Shown here: piece after piece, positions 9,508-16,834 of the stretch
Position numbering within the stretch: the stretch's first letter is position 1
Layout: the number at the start of each line of letters is the position of its first letter
NCBI GenBank assembly: GCA_025201705.1
Contig: MU617283.1
Location: 1 to 16,834, forward strand
From: Dissophora ornata
Taxonomy: Eukaryota; Mortierellomycota; Mortierellomycetes; Mortierellales; Mortierellaceae
Direction: 5' to 3'
Length of the DNA stretch: 16,834 nucleotides
Notes under the pieces: generated by a model
The model's database searches: none
Told to the model about the DNA's origin: nothing
What the model saw: only the letters and a program-made list of their open reading frames with translations
Program-made: the position numbers and the translations under genes

Positions 9508-9805
9508 ACAACAGCCCTACTATCCTAATGATCAAAGCTCACAAGGAGGTGCCTCTTATCCTCTTCCACCGGCTTCAGCTTCGACGCCACCCTTGCAGTC
9601 ACAGTTACAAAACAATCGTCAGCCTCATATCAGCGATGTGAGTGCACAGTCGAGCGGTGGCAGAAGCGCGGCTTATGGAAGTGCAGCCACGATTGCTGTA
9701 CCGCAGCAGGCTTTGCGGCAGCCACGGCAGCATGGTGGAGAAGAAGACAGCATTGTAATATTGAGCGAAGAGTTTCATGTGCCTCTTGATGCAGGTCAAC
9801 AATAA
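4449..9805 (+). CDS. CHS3: Chitin synthase, class IV (Chs3-type), six exons
   Basis: Exons inferred: 4449-5229, 6011-6370, 6460-7136, 7236-8097, 8191-8337, 8433-9805. They join in frame to 1399 aa plus stop. The enzyme transfers GlcNAc from UDP-GlcNAc to growing chitin at the plasma membrane (glycosyltransferase family 2). The N-terminus (about 1-170) is Ser/Gln/Asn-rich and disordered. A conserved AWREK stretch precedes a membrane helix at about 213-233, and a second hydrophobic segment lies at about 449-479. The catalytic core has DAD at 691-693, EDR at 807-809 and QRRRW at 846-850, all intact. Strings such as [27 protein letters not shown] and LILANPEI-like ILANPEI match Chs3. C-terminal membrane helices occupy about 870-962 and end in [14 protein letters not shown]. 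There is no myosin motor domain, which argues against classes V/VII. A Gln/Pro/Gly-rich tail of about 420 residues follows. The start ATG is the first in frame; the frame upstream offers only GTG. Function is near certain; the exon 1-2 junction is the least secure. Confidence 0.93.
5230..6010 (+). other. Intron 1 of the chitin synthase, unusually long (781 bp)
   Basis: The donor is AAAG|GTATTT at 5229/5230. The acceptor is CCGTAG|AT at 6010/6011, preceded by a good branch site (GACTAAC, about 5986-5992). Splicing is phase 1 and gives [16 protein letters not shown], which reads like the Chs3 family. In-frame stops lie on both sides of the junction. The interior holds no recognisable exon, transposon end or small RNA. 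The four other introns of this gene are 89-99 bp. Confidence 0.7.
6371..6459 (+). other. Intron 2 of the chitin synthase (89 bp)
   Basis: The donor is GTAGGT and the acceptor GGCTAG, with a CTGAC branch-like motif about 30 bp before the acceptor. Phase 1 splicing yields [14 protein letters not shown], a strongly conserved Chs3 segment, which supports the junction. Confidence 0.85.
7137..7235 (+). other. Intron 3 of the chitin synthase (99 bp)
   Basis: The donor is GTAAGT after GTC, and the acceptor is AACTAG before TACGCC. Phase 0 splicing gives [19 protein letters not shown]. The frame has a stop inside the intron, so retention would truncate the enzyme before its catalytic core. Confidence 0.88.
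8098..8190 (+). other. Intron 4 of the chitin synthase (93 bp, no in-frame stop)
   Basis: The donor is GTAAGT and the acceptor ACTATAG, phase 1, restoring VLPAAIIFTIGMII. The length is a multiple of three and the frame stays open through it, so retention would insert 31 residues into the C-terminal membrane region without a frameshift. Canonical splice motifs and family alignment favour removal. Confidence 0.85.
8338..8432 (+). other. Intron 5 of the chitin synthase (95 bp)
   Basis: The donor is GTAAGT and the acceptor ACATAG, phase 1. The join gives [19 protein letters not shown], a conserved membrane segment. The acceptor TAG itself is the first in-frame stop of the unspliced reading. Confidence 0.9.
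9470..9514 (+). repeat. CAG/CAA microsatellite encoding a 15-residue glutamine run
   Basis: Alternating CAG and CAA codons run for 45 bp within the last exon of the chitin synthase and encode residues about 1289-1303. The alternation of codons is typical of polyglutamine tracts selected at protein level, though the repeat may still vary in length between strains. Confidence 0.9.
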
Positions 9806-9806
9806 A
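9801..9806 (+). terminator. AATAAA overlapping the stop codon of the chitin synthase
   Basis: The TAA stop (9803-9805) lies inside an AATAAA hexamer. If it were used as a poly(A) signal, the 3' UTR would be only about 10-30 bases. No second perfect AATAAA was noticed close downstream; GATAAAAA at about 9850 is a weaker candidate. Confidence 0.3.
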
Positions 9807-12019
9807 CGGAAGCATCATTTAATCTTTGCATCCAAGACGTTTCCACTTTGATAAAAATTGGTTTTGCAGCATGCATCTTGAAACGCGGAAGAAATCAATA
9901 ACATGTGCCCAAAGGTAGAGCACTTGATTTGACAACAAAGCTCCTTTAGCCTGTCACATCGACACTCGCGTATCTGAATGTGGACATGTTCAACATCCAG
10001 GGAGTTGTGGAGACTACTAGAAGTACAATCAGTCCTCGAGATCGCGAACCAACCTCCCTGGAGACAGAACCTGCAACAGCTTGATGAAGTTACTCCAGTC
10101 TGGAGCATGCCTTACTATCAAAAGCACGTAAATCGTCTGGATCGGTGTTGCTCCTCTGCGCGCGATGCCAAATGCCTCAGGACCATCAGCATGGTTGATT
10201 TAGCCAACAACGTAGCTGGGATCACAACTGAGGACCATCAGGGGCGACAGCCTTGGCAGATCTTTTGGGTCTGCGGGTGTTATACCTTTTACAGTACTCC
10301 GATCATGTCGCCTTCCCCTTTTTTTTCGCGCTCGAGTCGCAAGGATGAATAAGATTCTACCGGCCGGTGAACACACCTCGAGTTCTAGAAGTATGCCATC
10401 GACCATGGAGCAGCTACTTCATTACTGATCGATCCTTCATTGGTGTACGCCCCAAGGCTATGCTCATGGGATCAGACATTATAATTATGCAGTGCCCAAT
10501 TGCAGACTCGGTGTCACTAGACTGCCTGTAGGCCCCTGCCCTCCTGCCCATGTAAACCCCTAAAACTCTATCATTCAATTTATTAGCGTGGCACAAGGGA
10601 GCGCAGTGAGCACCTGCCAACTGTTCTTACTGGATTGTTTTTGCGCTCTCTTGATTGTTGGCAGACAAGAAATTGCGCTGGAGAGGAACACGCTGTGACT
10701 CTACTGGCCGAACCTGTCCGGCCTCCCTTCACGCTCTTTGCGCATGCACTCATCACTCGTGAGCCTTCATCAATGCAAGATCAGAAACAGGAAATCAAGG
10801 GAATGTGCGTCTTAGAGGCGCAAGGCAGGGGCCTGCGCGGACCAGACTAATGGCGACACCGCCTACGACAAGATCATCAGAGCAGTCGGAGAAATGGGGA
10901 GCATTAATTCGATTACCATTTGCTGTTGGGCTGTCTGCTCTATAGCCATCTCAGCAACATGGCCGTGATGAAAAGAATCAGAGAGACGCGAGTGCACTGA
11001 AATCCACCTTTTGGTTATTCTGTCAAACACGCGAAAAGCACAAAAATCGAAGTATGCTATGAGATGCGATTCATACCGCAAAAGAAAAAATCGGCACGCT
11101 AGGTTAGCAGCAAAGTTAAAACTCCCTTTCTCTCCCGTCATTGTTTTGGGCGTTTGCCAGTTTGTTCGGATAGCCTTGTTGAAGACGGGTTTCCACACAG
11201 GGAATCAGGGTCCAGCGCTGTTGAGATGTAAAAAAAGGTCCAACAAAGGTTCAATGCAGATCAACCACCCTCGCAACTGTCGTAACAGAAGCCGCTGTTT
11301 CGGTGTGGAAGGTCTGGTCCATGCAAAAGAAACCAGGCTTGTGTACATGTGCAGTGCAAACTCGATCTTTTTGTCCTCTTCATAGATAGTCAACCCCTGA
11401 AGCGACCAGGGATATTGCTGGCATGGTGCCACAAGTGTCCCTTTTTCCCCAATCTAAATATTTTGCTATTATTAGACGCCAAGGAATCAGCAGGACGGCA
11501 TTGAAGCAGTAGTTGAGGCCCTTGAGGGTTTAGTAGGGCTTTCTTCCCTCACACGTCTAAAGCGTTGTACCTGTGCTGTCGAGGGGCAGGCAGGCACCAG
11601 TAAAGAATGTGGTCATCTAATGACTGGGCTTTAGCAGCTACTAGCGTCCATTCCGGCAACTAGATATGGTTTTATGGGTCCCATGGGATTTTTTTTTTAA
11701 TTAGAAAAAAACGTGTGCAACCTTGTGAGCACTTTGTTCTGCAGCATCATTTAGGCGGTGATGGTGGTGAAGAAAAGGAAGGATGCGCAAATGTATGAGA
11801 GCATGGCATCGATAGAGAAGTGAGAGCGATGCACATATTGGCCTGCCATAGTGGAAGACGGCTGTCCTCGGCCCTCTGGAGCCATGGTCAATGGTGTAGT
11901 GGTCCGAAGCGGTGCCATCGAAAGCAGAGCTGCGTCTTTCGCATGCGCTAGTGCCCTTTGTTGAGTCCAAATACAGCGGTGTCGAGTTCGTTTCAGGGTC
12001 GTACGCCCGTTTAATTGCC

Positions 12020-12439
12020 TCGCCGTTCTGTCCTTTTCTCTTTTTTTTTCTGCTTCCTCCACCCGCTCACTCCCACTCCGTGTTGCGCATCCCGATCCTT
12101 GACTGCATTCGGCTTTATTCAATCTTTTTTCTCATTCTGTCTCTCAAGCTTTGCATTCTACGATCCTTTTTCTTTTCTTTGTTGACAACAACGCTCTTTG
12201 TATTCACTCGCCTACTCTTTTTTTTCTCTCTCTCTGGCACACGCACACACTCTGTCTTTCGCATATGACCACTCTAGCTTCTCCCAACAGCGGCACAACA
12301 AGCACTCAGCAGCACCCTTTCACACTCTGAACTCCTCGACTACCCTCACTCTCTCTCACTGAAATCACGTACTCTGGCACATTATAAATTCCTCCGCCAA
12401 TTTACTACTCCTTTATATCACCCCCACACATATTCCATA
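12020..12439 (+). promoter_or_regulatory. CT-rich promoter/leader region of the phosphatase gene
   Basis: Long pyrimidine tracts (for example CTTTTCTCTTTTTTTTTCTG near 12032-12051, and around 12168-12235) are followed by CT repeats. TATAAA stands at 12383-12388, 52 bp before the chosen ATG, giving room for a short leader. If transcription instead starts further upstream, an ATG frame of 21 codons plus stop at 12265-12330 would act as an upstream reading frame. Confidence 0.45.
12383..12388 (+). promoter_or_regulatory. TATA box candidate
   Basis: TATAAA lies within CATTATAAATTCC, downstream of the CT-rich tract and 52 bp before the ATG at 12440. Position and context suit a TATA element, but no transcription start is known. 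Confidence 0.4.
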
Positions 12440-15400
12440 ATGTTGGCCTCCATCTGTTGCTGGACCTCGCAGCAGCAGAGTCCCCCTTCCTCTCCAGTCT
12501 CGCCCTGCAGCGGGCAGTCTGCAACAACGTGCGCCTGCAATTCGATCGACTACAATAACGAAAAGACAGCAGCCACCAACACAACCATGTCGACGGCGCT
12601 AGCAACGGGCACGACTGAAAGCAAGACCACAACCCCTTCGGCCGCCGAACATTGCGGCAACCACCCGCAATTCTCTCAGCCAAACAGCGCGGTGTCCATC
12701 GACCAATGTAAATATCGTGAGTTGTTCTTTGATATCCCCCCCGTTCCCTAGATGGGTGTGACATGGGTGGCATGTATATGAGCAGTGTGTAATGTGTGGA
12801 TGTCGCACCAGCACTCTGGCAGAGAATCAAAACGAGAGATGAACAAGCATCTCCTTTTCGAGATTCTCCCCCTCCTCCTCCTCCATCTGTAATACTCTAA
12901 TCCGTCCCTTTTGTAATGTCTTCGCCCCTTGGTCATTTGCTCTCGTACACGGTCCCCCTCTCCCCCTAAGAACGGATCACTTGTTACAGCTGCAGCTGGA
13001 AGAGCTCACTGCTGCAGCCCTGACCACGTCGACACTCCAACCGTCCGTTGAGCAGAGCTACTGCAGCACCTCGAGACTACCGGCATGCATAGTACACATG
13101 CGTGCGGGCTAGATAGTGTGTGTGCATTCGTGTGTCTTTTTATAGCGCGTGTGATTGGCATGGACGGTTTCCCATTCCATATGTTGTATTTTTGGTCCAC
13201 CTGCCATGTAGTACTTTCTATCAATAGAATCGCCAGAACGCGCCGTTGTACGCGTCGCGAGCAGCCGACACTGTTGACTAACGACATCACCATCCATTCT
13301 TAATTTGATCACAGCTGTCAACGAGAAGGACGACCTCGAGAAGCACTCCGTCAGCGGTGCCGCAAAAAGCGAAACAACCCACTCAAATGTTGCGCCCATC
13401 CCTCAGCCTCCTCTTCCTCTTCCTCATACGCGTTCTACCTCGCCCACTCGACAACAACGGCGCCAAAGCAAACATGGCTCAATATCATCATCAATCTCTT
13501 CACGAAGCAACTACCTCCGTGGCTTCCTCTCCTCCAAAAAGAGCAATGCCGATCTCTCCTCCCCTTCCCCCCACAGCAGCCATAGTGAGAACCAGCTCCA
13601 GTCCTCCCCGGGCAAGTCGCCTGTTAAGAAATTCTCGCTTCAAAAGTTCTACTATCCCAGGAACACCATGAGCATTACAACGCCACCCCCGTCATCCCCT
13701 GGCGCCCCCTCCCCCACAAGCTCAGGCTCACCTACCACGACCTTCAAGTCGACACCTGGCTCATTCTCCAGGATAGACATGGGAACCTCAGGCCCATTGG
13801 CCCCGCTGGCCTTTGAGGGACCGAGAACGTTAGGTTTGATACCCTCGTCGACCCCCACATCAATACCCGCGCCTTCTACCCCTCCCATACCGCCTATAGC
13901 ACAACCTCCGCTGCTGTCGTTGACTATGGCATCGGAGGCGGCAGCCCCATCATCGTCAACACCGACGAGCATAGTATACACGGAGCGTTCTTTAGACGCG
14001 TCGGTGTCACCTCTGTCAGTCGCTCCCCTTACAACACCCAGCCAATCGCTGTCGTTGACTCTCCCGGCAAAGCCAGTATCAATGCCAACACGGAAAACGC
14101 CTACACTCACGACCAACTTGATGATGCCTCTGTCACCGACATCGTCTTCTCTCTCTATCTCCCCATCTTCGCCACCATCATCATTATCGCTTCATCCCAC
14201 ATCGCTCTCAGTACTGTCGACTTCATACTCTTCGTCATCCTCTGCCTCATCCATGTCTGCGACATCTTCTCCAAACACTTCCCCATCCAGCTCGCCCACA
14301 GAAACATCCTCTGGTCCTCTCGTTTCCTCGCCTCCTCTGTCTGACGTCACGCCCTACCCCGCCTGTGGCATTTCACCCGCAAAGTTGGCAGTCTTGATCG
14401 AGAGAGGCGAACCAAACAAGCTGGGTGTCAGTGCTGGTCCACGGCCCTTAGTACTTGATCTTCGTGCGAACCCGGATTTTGACCCAGTTTCAATTGTGCA
14501 CTCAATCAACATCAATCTACCCACGCTGTTGATGAGGCGATATAGGAGAGGCGGTGCAGTGTCCTCGTTTGCACTAGAGTCGTTCATTACAATGCCCTCG
14601 GACAAGGAATTGTACCACTTGATCCAGGATGGATGGCGACAGGATCAGGGTCAGTGTGGTATCGAAGTGGCTCACGATATCGTTGTGCTCGATCAGGATA
14701 TGAAGCCCGGAAAAGAAGAGTTTGGGCGTTCTCCAAGTCCCGCTTGGACCCTGGTCAATGTTCTGGAGAGGGGCGGAGGGAACTGTGGAGGGTCGATCCG
14801 ACTATGGTACCTTGAAGGTGGATTTGAGGCATTCCAAGCATGGGATCTCCGAGAAAAGTTTTTGATGCGTCCTGGTTCGATATTCGAGATGAGCGTCACC
14901 CAGGAGGAGCAGGGTCAACAGCAGGATGTTGAGATGACGTTCGCAGAGAATCATGATGGATCGTTACATCCACTGTCGATGCCTCTGTCACTGCCCAGCA
15001 GCTCGACTTCGTCCACGTTCACAGACGCCAAGACAGCTCAGGCGATCGACCACGCAGTCTCGTTGACTAACGCCTCTCTGGGCAGCACACCGCGACGCGG
15101 CCCACCAGCTCGACGAGAGAGCTTGTTTTCGTTGAATACAAAGTCCCTGCAGAAACCCGCAAGGCTTTCGCGCTCACAGACCGTTGGAGTCAGCGCTCTG
15201 AACATCAAGCCATTGACAATCCCACCACCTAACCCGGCTTTGCACCCACTTCAGGAAGGACCTACTGGTAATGGTGGAGGACTGTCTCAGCCACTGCCAC
15301 CGTTGCGTCATAAAGGCAGCTGGCTGACAGTACCCACCGGTACCCCTGCACCGTCTCTTTCGCCGGCGATGTCGCTCTACAGCAATCCAGCAGAGTTGGC

Positions 15401-16609
15401 GCAGTCCGCCTCAACAGATCAGACTTCTACGTGGTCTGCAAATTCCGGAGGATCCAGTGGGGAGGCTTCCAGCCTCAATCAACAAGGGCCAATGCTGGGC
15501 TCTAAAATGTCCTTCTCGTCTACGGCGACGTCATTCTCAATGAGCCATTCCGGGGCACCCCAGGGTATTCAGGAAGAGGACGAGGAGAGTGGTGCCGGAA
15601 TGCATCCTTTCCAAACGTCTAGCGTTCGCCGACACCGTAGTGGAGGATCTATGCACACACCGCCATTTGCGCCGGGTGCGTCTTTCATGGACGCAAACAC
15701 CGCCATCAACAATGCTGGTGGCTTTCACCACGAGTACCAGTCGCGGATGTTTGCTGACGGCATCGACAGTTATACAAACAGCTCCCACAGCAGTAACATG
15801 CTTCCAATGATTAACCACCAGAGTTATGATGACCAGTTTGCGGAGGATGGCGGCGATGATGGAGAGCAGGAAATCTCGTGTATTTTGCCCAACTTTTTGT
15901 ATTTGGGACCCGAGATCGCGACTGCGGAGCAGGTCCGGGAGCTAGAGCGGTTGGGGATCAAGAGGGTACTCAACATGGCGCGTGAATGTGAGGACTTGTT
16001 GGTTGTAAATCATTCAGAGATCGAGTACCACAAGGTCGGAGTTCAGGATCATGTGGAAGCAGATGTCAGCGCTGGCCTTTTGCAAGCCGTTGATGTTATT
16101 GGTAAGTATTATCATCTTGTATTGACATGTCTTTGACTGCTTCTGTCATTTTTAACGCGTGAAAGGGTGGTGTTTAACAATACTATTTCAAACTGGCATT
16201 AGCCGCCTCGAATGACTTGCCGATCTACGTGCACTGCAAGGCTGGAAAATCTCGCTCGGTGACCGCGATCATCGCCTACTTGATCACTCAGCTGCACTGG
16301 TCCCTCAACAAGGCTTACAACCACGTACTTACGCAACGTCCCTGCATGTGTCCCAACATTGGATTCGTCACTGAGTTGATGCGTATGGAAGAGCGAACGC
16401 TTGGAACGGAGCGTGCAGCAGGAATGGCGCGCGCAGGATCCCTTAATAGCATCTTGTCGCTCTCCACTGCAGGCGCAGGATCGCACGGGCATCACCACCA
16501 CCATCACAGTTTGCAGCACCATCATTCGTTAAGCATGGGAGGATCTCCCAAGGTGCTGAGCACCAAGAGCAGCATGAACAGCCTCGCGATCTTGTCTCCA
16601 TTCCAGTAA
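12440..16609 (+). CDS. Dual-specificity MAP kinase phosphatase-like protein (rhodanese + DSP domains)
   Basis: Exons inferred: 12440-12716 (or to 12707), 13315-16101, 16203-16609, about 1156 aa. The first 440 residues and residues 610-940 are Ser/Pro/Thr-rich and disordered. Residues about 445-610 match the rhodanese-like (CH2) domain of MAP kinase phosphatases: LVLDLRANPDF, IVHSININLP, then LLMRRYRRGG (497-506), the position and style of the kinase-interaction motif, and finally LWYLEGGFEAF. Like other such domains it has no rhodanese catalytic Cys at the usual loop. Residues about 945-1090 form the dual-specificity phosphatase domain (ILPNFLYLG), with the likely general acid Asp in VQDHVEADV and the P-loop HCKAGKSRS (Cys 1033, Arg 1039) intact. 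A His-rich tail follows. By family knowledge it would dephosphorylate Thr and Tyr of an activated MAP kinase. It lies downstream of the chitin synthase on the same strand. The phosphatase call is very secure, MKP identity likely, the N-terminal exon structure uncertain. Confidence 0.9.
12717..13314 (+). other. Intron 1 of the phosphatase gene (about 598 bp), donor ambiguous
   Basis: Two donors in the same phase are visible: GTAAAT at 12708 and the stronger GTGAGT at 12717. The acceptor ATCACAG ends at 13314, preceded by a strong branch site (GACTAAC, about 13276-13282). Either donor joins in frame to VNEKDDLEKH. The intron is about six times longer than its neighbour and holds a coding-like patch at 12998-13090 behind a good acceptor (GTTACAG), so it may really be two introns and a small exon. 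Confidence 0.6.
16102..16202 (+). other. Intron 2 of the phosphatase gene (101 bp)
   Basis: The donor is GTAAGT after ATTG, and the acceptor GCATTAG, phase 1. The join gives VDVIAASNDLPIYVHCKAG, which runs straight into the active-site loop as in other dual-specificity phosphatases. Retention would truncate the protein just before the catalytic cysteine. Confidence 0.92.
16484..16525 (+). repeat. Histidine-rich codon run in the phosphatase C-terminal tail
   Basis: CAC/CAT codons encode HGHHHHHHSLQHHH at residues about 1116-1129. It lies outside the catalytic domain, in a disordered tail of about 65 residues. Confidence 0.85.
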
Positions 16610-16834
16610 CGCGTTTTTTTTTTTGTAACTTTTAATGACTCTTTTTATTTTTATTTTTTTTTTCTTTTCTTTTTTTCCTATCTGTTTCCCCCATCTGTTT
16701 TAAATTATGAATCTCGTATTTGTATCGATACCCCCTCTCATCTTCACCCTACCCTTTTCCCCAATGCCAGCATGTCTTTGAAAAGTAATGACAAAAGAAT
16801 AGTGTGCAGCGAGATGACGAAGCAACAAAAAAAA
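16610..16834 (+). terminator. T-rich 3' region of the phosphatase gene
   Basis: Directly after the stop codon come long T runs (about 16614-16624 and 16645-16676) that probably form part of the 3' UTR or transcription end. No exact AATAAA is present on the + strand. The window ends in eight A residues. No further gene is visible. Confidence 0.4.

Larger units (their letters stand above)
9806..12439. other. Intergenic region between chitin synthase and phosphatase genes
   Basis: I see no convincing gene in this 2.6 kb. The longest frames (9978-10352, 11011-11385, and 10863-11198 and 11751-12122 on the minus strand) have no recognisable motifs, mixed composition and no supporting splice logic. 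Visible minor structures are an 11-bp direct repeat AGGACCATCAG (10179-10189 and 10231-10241), a palindrome CCCATGGG (11680-11687) followed by ten T, then AATTAG and seven A (to 11711), and a long CT-rich stretch from about 12020 to 12240 leading into the phosphatase gene. Confidence 0.5.

Noticed and set aside
9905..9960. tRNA-like string (GGTAGAGCACTTGATTTG)
   Set aside because: It resembles a D-arm and anticodon-arm fragment, but no matching D-stem, T-loop (TTCRA) or acceptor stem can be found at the needed distances.
10179..10241. 11-bp direct repeat AGGACCATCAG
   Set aside because: Only two copies, no dyad, no associated element; compatible with chance in 16.8 kb.
9978..10352. 124-codon + strand open frame after the chitin synthase
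   Set aside because: No recognisable motif, no ATG context, no promoter or splice signals; overlapping frames on the other strand are as long.
10863..11385. Overlapping open frames on both strands (111 and 124 codons)
   Set aside because: They shadow each other, lack domain features and show no codon-usage signature like that of the three clear genes.
11680..11711. T10-AATTAG-A7 inverted run after CCCATGGG, considered as a terminator or MITE end
   Set aside because: Homopolymer pairing is low complexity, with no target duplication or partner end nearby.
13652..14116. 154-codon minus-strand open frame inside the phosphatase gene
   Set aside because: It is the antisense reading of a Ser/Thr/Pro-rich coding segment, whose codon bias leaves the complementary frame open.

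Overview
The window looks like nuclear DNA of a filamentous fungus, most plausibly an early-diverging one such as a Mortierella-type Mucoromycota. This rests on protein style (a large F-box/leucine-rich family protein, a Chs3-type chitin synthase with a long Gln/Pro-rich tail, a MAP-kinase-phosphatase-type enzyme), on pyrimidine-rich promoters, and on introns mostly 89-101 bp long with GTAAGT-like donors and CTAAC/CTGAC-like branch sites. Genus and species cannot be fixed from the sequence alone.

Layout, all genes on the + strand. Positions 1-78 are an open frame of 25 codons ending in TGA, possibly the tail of a gene or mobile element cut by the window edge. Positions 79-250 are dense in hairpins, including a 21-bp stem (141-186). 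Gene 1 (476-2182) is an intronless F-box protein. Just after its poly(A) signal lies a 175-bp miniature transposon with pogo/Tigger-like ends and TA target duplications (2312-2486). About 2 kb of non-coding DNA follows, with a hairpin and a possible pseudoknot. Gene 2 (4449-9805, six exons, 1399 aa after conceptual splicing) is a class IV (Chs3-type) chitin synthase with intact DAD, EDR and QRRRW motifs. A 2.6-kb non-coding interval follows, becoming pyrimidine-rich as it nears gene 3. Gene 3 (12440-16609, at least three exons, about 1156 aa) is a dual-specificity phosphatase with an N-terminal rhodanese-like domain, an arginine-rich MAP-kinase docking motif and an intact HCKAGKSR active site.

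Functionally, genes 2 and 3 could touch the same process: chitin deposition and the MAP kinase signalling that controls cell-wall stress. Their adjacency alone does not show co-regulation. Gene 1 would act in SCF ubiquitin ligase substrate choice.

I found no bacterial-style operon, CRISPR array, tRNA, rRNA or obvious new multi-gene system. The points most worth a second look are the structured 5' region, the miniature transposon, the two oversized first introns (781 and about 598 bp), a possible hidden exon in gene 3, and the MKP-like domain architecture. All exon boundaries were inferred by reading frame, splice motifs and family alignment from memory, without transcripts.
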